64,000 nucleotides of DNA from Marinobacterium lutimaris (lineage in GTDB: Bacteria; Pseudomonadota; Gammaproteobacteria; Pseudomonadales; Balneatricaceae), in the NCBI RefSeq assembly GCF_900108065.1, contig NZ_FNVQ01000002.1, forward strand, positions 496,001 through 560,000, in the 5' to 3' direction. Of this stretch, positions 60,355 to 64,000 are shown piece by piece. Each line of letters starts with the position of its first letter. Position 1 is the first letter of the stretch. A model generated the notes under the pieces. The model had not been told where the DNA came from, made no database searches, and was given only the letters and a program-made list of their open reading frames with translations. A program made the translations under genes and the position numbers.

Positions 60355-62586
60355 ATGAATATGCATGCAGTCCAGCATGACGTACCGGTACTCGATGTAG
60401 ACCCCTACAGCGACGAATTCCTGCTGAACCCCTACCCTTTCCACGAGCAACTGCGTGAAGCCGGCCCGCTGGTCTGGCTGCCGAAATACCAGGTCTGGGC
60501 CATGGCCCGTTTCGAACATGTGAAAGCGGCACTCGGCGACTGGGAAACCTTCTGTTCATCACGCGGCGTCGGCCTGACCGATTTCAAGAAAGAAAAACCC
60601 TGGCGTCCGCCGAGTTTGCTGCTTGAGGTTGATCCGCCCTTCCATGACCGTACCCGTGGCGTGATGTCCCGCATCCTGTCGCGCCCGGCGCTGGAAGCTC
60701 TGCGTGAACCTTTCGCCCGCAAAGCCGAAGAGCTGGTGAACCGCCTGGCCGACAGGGGTGAACTCGATGGCGTCGCAGAGATCGCCAAGGCCTATCCGCT
60801 GCGCGTATTTCCCGATTCGGTTGGCCTGGTTCCGGAAGGCCGCGAAAACCTGCTGCCTTACGGTGATATGGCCTTTAACGCTTTCGGCCCCCGTAATGAG
60901 CGGCTGGAAAAATCGATGGCCGATGCTCAGAAAGTGATCTCGTGGATTACCGATCAGTGCCGACGTGAGGCGCTGACGGACGACGGCTTCGGCGCGAAAA
61001 TCTATGCAGAAGCGGATGCTGGCAATATCACCCACGAAGAGGCGGGGCTGCTGGTGCGCTCGCTGCTGACCGCCGGGCTGGACACCACCATCTTTGGTAT
61101 CGGCAACGCGTTGCTCTGCTTCGCCCGCCATCCCGAGCAGTGGCTGATCCTGCGTGAGAATCCTTCCCTGGCACCCCAGGCGTTCGAGGAAGTGCTGAGG
61201 TATGCGTCTCCCGTACAGACCTTCCTGCGCACAACCACCCGTGACGTGGATATCGAGGGGCAGACCATCCCCGAAGGCTCCAAGGTGCTGCTATTCCTGG
61301 CGTCGGCCAACCGGGATCCACGCCAGTGGGAAAACCCCAACGACTTTGATATCCAGCGTAAAGCCGCAGGACACGTCGGCTTTGGCCACGGTATCCATGT
61401 CTGTGTCGGCCAGATGGTGGCCCGCCTGGAAACCGAGCTGCTCTTTACCGCGCTGGCGAAACGGATCGAAAGCATAGAGCTGTGCGGCGAACCCCAGTGG
61501 TGGCTGAACAACACCCTGCGCGGTCTGGCCGCACTGCCGCTGCGCCTGAAAGCCGCCAGCACAGAAACCACGACAGAGCCCGCCGCAGCAGAGACGACTT
61601 CTGCAGAACAGGCGCCGGCCCAATCTAAAGCTGATCCCAGCCTGCTCAGCGTCAGTATCCGCGGCAAGCGGCTGGAAACCGCTGATATCTGCAGTTTCGA
61701 ACTGGTAAGTGCCGATGGTGCGCCGTTGCCTGTCGCCGACGCCGGCGCCCATATCGATGTGCATACCGGTAACGGCTTGATCCGCCAGTATTCGATCTGC
61801 AACCTGCCGGGAGAAAGCTCGGCCTATCGCATCGGCGTGCTTAAGGATGCCAAAAGCCGTGGTGGCTCCACCTGGATGCATGAGCAGCTGAACCCGGGGA
61901 GTGCCCTGCAGATCAGTGCCCCGCGCAATCTGTTTGCGCTGAGCGAGAACTCATCACCGAGCCTCCTGCTGGCCGGTGGCATCGGCATCACCCCGATCCT
62001 GGCCATGGCCTACGAACTGCAGAAGCGCCAGCAACCCTTCGGCTTGCACTACTGCACCCGCTCACGCGCACACACCGCCTTCCTCGATGAGATAGAAAGC
62101 TCGAGCTTCGCCGATCGGGTCAGCCTGCATCACGATGACGACGCGCGCCTGGATATCAAGGCGCTGCTTAGCCAGACAGAGCGGAATACGGAGATCTACG
62201 TCTGCGGCCCCGAGGGCTTTTTGCAGGCGGTGCTCGAAGGCGCCCGGGAGCTGGGTTGGCCGGAGGAGAAACTGCACTACGAGTACTTCGCTGCAACGCC
62301 CACCAGCAGTGACGATGACCAGGCAATCGAACTGCGTATCGCCAGCACCGGACAAACGCTGACCGTGCCGGCCAACGCCAGCGTACTGTCGACCCTGGAA
62401 GAAGCGGGCTTTGATATTCCCAAGTCCTGCGAGCAGGGTGTCTGCGGCAGCTGTCTGACCGGTGTTATCGATGGCGAACCGGACCACAGAGATCACTTCC
62501 TGACCCCTCAGGAGAGACAGGCAAACGACCAGTTCACGCCCTGCTGTTCAAGAGCCAAGGGAGGCACCCTGACCCTCGACCTGTAA
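60355..62586 (+). CDS. self-sufficient cytochrome P450: CYP199A-like heme domain fused to flavin reductase and [2Fe-2S] ferredoxin
   Basis: A 743-residue single chain. Residues 1 to about 400 are a P450 that closely resembles CYP199A (4-methoxybenzoate demethylase), for example FCSSRGVGLTDFKKEKPW, SLLTAGLDTTIFGIGNALLC and EEVLRYASPVQTFLRTTTRD. Heme motif FGHGIHVCVG has Cys350. A Thr/Ala/Glu-rich linker (about 400-430) leads to a phthalate-type reductase (RQYSICNLPG, GGIGITPILAM, YVCGPEGF) and a plant-type ferredoxin with C692, C697, C700 and C730. This is the domain order of CYP116B enzymes, but with a CYP199-like heme domain, whose known members use separate partners. The start at 60355 is chosen over an upstream extension. 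Likely role: O-demethylation of methoxybenzoates. Confidence 0.9.
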   Translation: MNMHAVQHDVPVLDVDPYSDEFLLNPYPFHEQLREAGPLVWLPKYQVWAMARFEHVKAALGDWETFCSSRGVGLTDFKKEKPWRPPSLLLEVDPPFHDRTRGVMSRILSRPALEALREPFARKAEELVNRLADRGELDGVAEIAKAYPLRVFPDSVGLVPEGRENLLPYGDMAFNAFGPRNERLEKSMADAQKVISWITDQCRREALTDDGFGAKIYAEADAGNITHEEAGLLVRSLLTAGLDTTIFGIGNALLCFARHPEQWLILRENPSLAPQAFEEVLRYASPVQTFLRTTTRDVDIEGQTIPEGSKVLLFLASANRDPRQWENPNDFDIQRKAAGHVGFGHGIHVCVGQMVARLETELLFTALAKRIESIELCGEPQWWLNNTLRGLAALPLRLKAASTETTTEPAAAETTSAEQAPAQSKADPSLLSVSIRGKRLETADICSFELVSADGAPLPVADAGAHIDVHTGNGLIRQYSICNLPGESSAYRIGVLKDAKSRGGSTWMHEQLNPGSALQISAPRNLFALSENSSPSLLLAGGIGITPILAMAYELQKRQQPFGLHYCTRSRAHTAFLDEIESSSFADRVSLHHDDDARLDIKALLSQTERNTEIYVCGPEGFLQAVLEGARELGWPEEKLHYEYFAATPTSSDDDQAIELRIASTGQTLTVPANASVLSTLEEAGFDIPKSCEQGVCGSCLTGVIDGEPDHRDHFLTPQERQANDQFTPCCSRAKGGTLTLDL

Positions 62587-62634
62587 CGGGACCTGTAACT
62601 GAACCTGTAACTGAACTTGTAACTGAACTTGTAA
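62578..62634 (+). repeat. 12-bp tandem repeat spanning the P450 stop codon
   Basis: About four and a half copies of a CTGTAACTGAAC-like unit begin in the last codons of the P450 gene and run into the 3' region. Copies differ at a few positions. It looks like recent slippage duplication, and repeats an in-frame TAA in each unit. Confidence 0.85.
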
Positions 62635-62641
62635 AAAGTAA

Positions 62642-62704
62642 CGCCTTCCGGCGAAGCCGTTCCCCCTTCCCGGAAGGCGCCACTTGGTCAATAAAAGGCC
62701 AAGT
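62642..62704 (+). terminator. two hairpins downstream of the P450 gene
   Basis: CGCCTTCCGG (62642-62651) and CCGGAAGGCG (62670-62679) form a 10-bp stem, and ACTTGG (62682-62687) and CCAAGT (62699-62704) a second. No T-run follows either, so termination efficiency is uncertain and read-through into the TRAP binding-protein gene is possible. Confidence 0.55.
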
Positions 62705-62756
62705 AACCGAAAACCCAACAACATCCGTTTAAAAATAAAGATAAAGGATACGCACC

Positions 62757-63782
62757 ATGAAACTGACCTCTCTGATCAAGCCGCTTGCGGCCGGCGTGCT
62801 GCTGGGCCTCTCCGCTTCCGCCGCCCAGGCCGCTGACTCCTATACCCTGCGCCTGGCTCATTTCTGGCCGTCAGGCTCCAGCGTCGACAAGGTGGTTAAC
62901 GCCTGGGCCGAGCGCCTCAACGAGCGCTCGGATGGCCGCCTCACTATCGATATCTACCCCTCTCAAACCCTGGCCAAGGCACCGGCCAGCTATGATGCGA
63001 CCGTTAATGGCGTCGCCGATATCACCGTGACCGCCCAGGGCTATAGCGCCGGGCGCTTTCCGTTGACCCAGGTGATCGAGCTGCCCGGCATCGTCACCAG
63101 CGCGGAAAACGCCAGCTGCGTATTGCAGAATCTCTACGACGAGGAGCTGATCAGTAACGAGTACAAGGATACCCATCCGCTGTTCTTCTTCGCCCACGGC
63201 CCCGGCCACATCCATACCGGTGAGAAAATGGTGAAAACACCGGAAGATCTTGCCGGCCTGCGTATCCGTCGCGCCACCACAGTAGTCGGCGACCTGCTGG
63301 AAGGCCTGGGCGCCCAGCCGGTCGGTATGCCGGCACCGGAAACCTACACCGCCGTGCAGCGCGGTGTGATGAACGGTGTCGCCTTCCCCTGGCAGGCGAT
63401 GAAAGATTTTCGCCTCAACGAACAGCTGACTCAGCACACCGAAATCGGTCTCTATACCCTGTCATTCATCACCACCATGAACAACGCCACTTACGCACGG
63501 CTGCCGGATGACCTGAAACAGGTGATCGATAGCAACAGCGGTATGGAGTGGGCTCGCACCATGGGCAAGGAGCTGGACGATCTGGACGCCAGAGGTCGTG
63601 AGGAAGCCCTGAAGGAAGGGCACAGTTTCTATACCGTAGAAGGCGGCACCGAGAACCCGGCCTGGAAAGAGACTCTGCAGGGCGTGATCGATCACAATAT
63701 CGAGATGCTCACGGCAAAGTCATTGCCGGCTGATCAGGTCTACGACCGCGCCAAATCTCTGGTTCCTGTCTGCGCGAGTTAA
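62757..63782 (+). CDS. orphan TRAP transporter substrate-binding protein (DctP family)
   Basis: A 341-residue periplasmic protein with a signal peptide (MKLTSLIKPLAAGVLLGLSA, cleavage near AQA). DctP features include LRLAHFWPSGSSVDKVVNAW, DLAGLRIRRATTVVGDLLEG and PETYTAVQRGVMNGVAFPWQ. Dissimilar to the DctP at 46.2 kb. No dctQ or dctM follows; a strong terminator lies 12 bases after the stop. It may serve a distant permease, perhaps for the aromatic acid substrate of the P450 just upstream; that link is inference. AAAGG precedes the ATG. Confidence 0.9.
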   Translation: MKLTSLIKPLAAGVLLGLSASAAQAADSYTLRLAHFWPSGSSVDKVVNAWAERLNERSDGRLTIDIYPSQTLAKAPASYDATVNGVADITVTAQGYSAGRFPLTQVIELPGIVTSAENASCVLQNLYDEELISNEYKDTHPLFFFAHGPGHIHTGEKMVKTPEDLAGLRIRRATTVVGDLLEGLGAQPVGMPAPETYTAVQRGVMNGVAFPWQAMKDFRLNEQLTQHTEIGLYTLSFITTMNNATYARLPDDLKQVIDSNSGMEWARTMGKELDDLDARGREEALKEGHSFYTVEGGTENPAWKETLQGVIDHNIEMLTAKSLPADQVYDRAKSLVPVCAS

Positions 63783-63793
63783 GGTTATATCCC

Positions 63794-63827
63794 TGCCCCG
63801 CCAATTCTCTGATGGCGGGGCATTTTT
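63794..63827 (+). terminator. Rho-independent terminator after the orphan dctP
   Basis: TGCCCCGCCA (63794-63803) pairs with TGGCGGGGCA (63813-63822), followed directly by TTTTT (63823-63827). Confidence 0.92.
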
Positions 63828-63959
63828 CCCCCAGCCTCAAAGCCCGCCGATTTTCTGGAAAAAAACTTCGCTTTTCTCGCCAAGAATCAATAAAGTTTCT
63901 TAACAGGAATGTCACACTACGTCCTGGTAACACGAAAGAACAGGTTTGAGCGAAGAATT

Positions 63960-64000
63960 ATGAGCGGAAAAAATACGGCTTCACGACACATCGATGCCCT
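63960..64000 (+). CDS. start of an unidentified gene, cut by the right edge
   Basis: An ATG at 63960 opens MSGKNTASRHIDAL and stays open to the end of the window. GAGCGAAG lies just upstream as a weak ribosome site. Thirteen codons are too few for a family call. Confidence 0.4.
   Translation, partial: MSGKNTASRHIDA

Noticed and set aside
62682-62701. GG-N10-GC match upstream of the orphan dctP as a sigma-54 promoter
   Set aside because: The -12 part is AGGCC rather than TTGC and the bases belong to a hairpin.

Overview
The window looks like a chromosome segment of a GC-rich marine gammaproteobacterium, with an Oceanospirillales or Marinobacterium-like gene style. This rests on gene content (methylated-amine use, TRAP transporters, periplasmic binding proteins, GGDEF proteins) and on the flavour of the proteins, not on any rRNA marker. 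No rRNA or tRNA gene was seen.

The dominant theme is stepwise use of methylated amines. Four separated loci together encode a nearly complete route. A trimethylamine monooxygenase (tmm, 51.6-53.0 kb) makes TMAO. A TMAO demethylase of DUF1989-GcvT architecture (tdm, 27.2-29.6 kb) makes dimethylamine. A heme/flavin/iron-sulfur dimethylamine monooxygenase operon (56.5-59.0 kb) makes methylamine. A nine-gene operon on the minus strand (purU-mgdABCD-gmaS-mgsABC, 9.7 kb to beyond the left edge) carries methylamine through gamma-glutamylmethylamide and N-methylglutamate to glutamate and a folate-bound C1 unit, which PurU can release as formate. A GcvT-like protein diverges from this operon at 10.2 kb. 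Three of these promoters (purU-mgd, GcvT-like, dimethylamine monooxygenase) share a composite element: a -24/-12 sigma-54 core followed at once by two 15-bp dyads 20 bp apart.

From 11 to 25 kb lie two GGDEF proteins, a small lipoprotein, an ABC importer with a GpdQ-like phosphodiesterase and a LacI regulator, and an amino-alcohol-type kinase, class-III PLP enzyme and SDR set next to an EutR-like activator. A PrlF/YhaV toxin-antitoxin pair follows at 26 kb. A NarX/NarL-like two-component system plus a PAS-only protein diverges from tdm at 29.8-32.6 kb. From 32.6 to 40.2 kb come a creatinase-like protein, a GcvA-like LysR, and a polar amino-acid-type ABC importer with two ureohydrolases, suggesting guanidino-compound use.

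From about 40.4 to 45.3 kb the sequence turns AT-rich and holds five one-gene units separated by attC-like sites: an integron cassette array without a visible integrase. The cassette products (a membrane protein with a PD-(D/E)xK-like domain, a SieB-like protein, an RX4H HEPN-like protein, an FRG protein with an RX4H tail, and a membrane protein) look like phage defence.

At 46-51 kb a TRAP transporter, an amidase and an AtzH-like protein are preceded by a sigma-54 promoter that abuts a palindrome, and are followed by a GntR gene. At 53.4-53.9 kb there is a 110-bp tandem repeat. The right end carries a LysR gene divergent from a single-chain P450: a CYP199A-like heme domain fused to a phthalate-type reductase and ferredoxin. 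An orphan TRAP binding protein and the first codons of another gene close the window.
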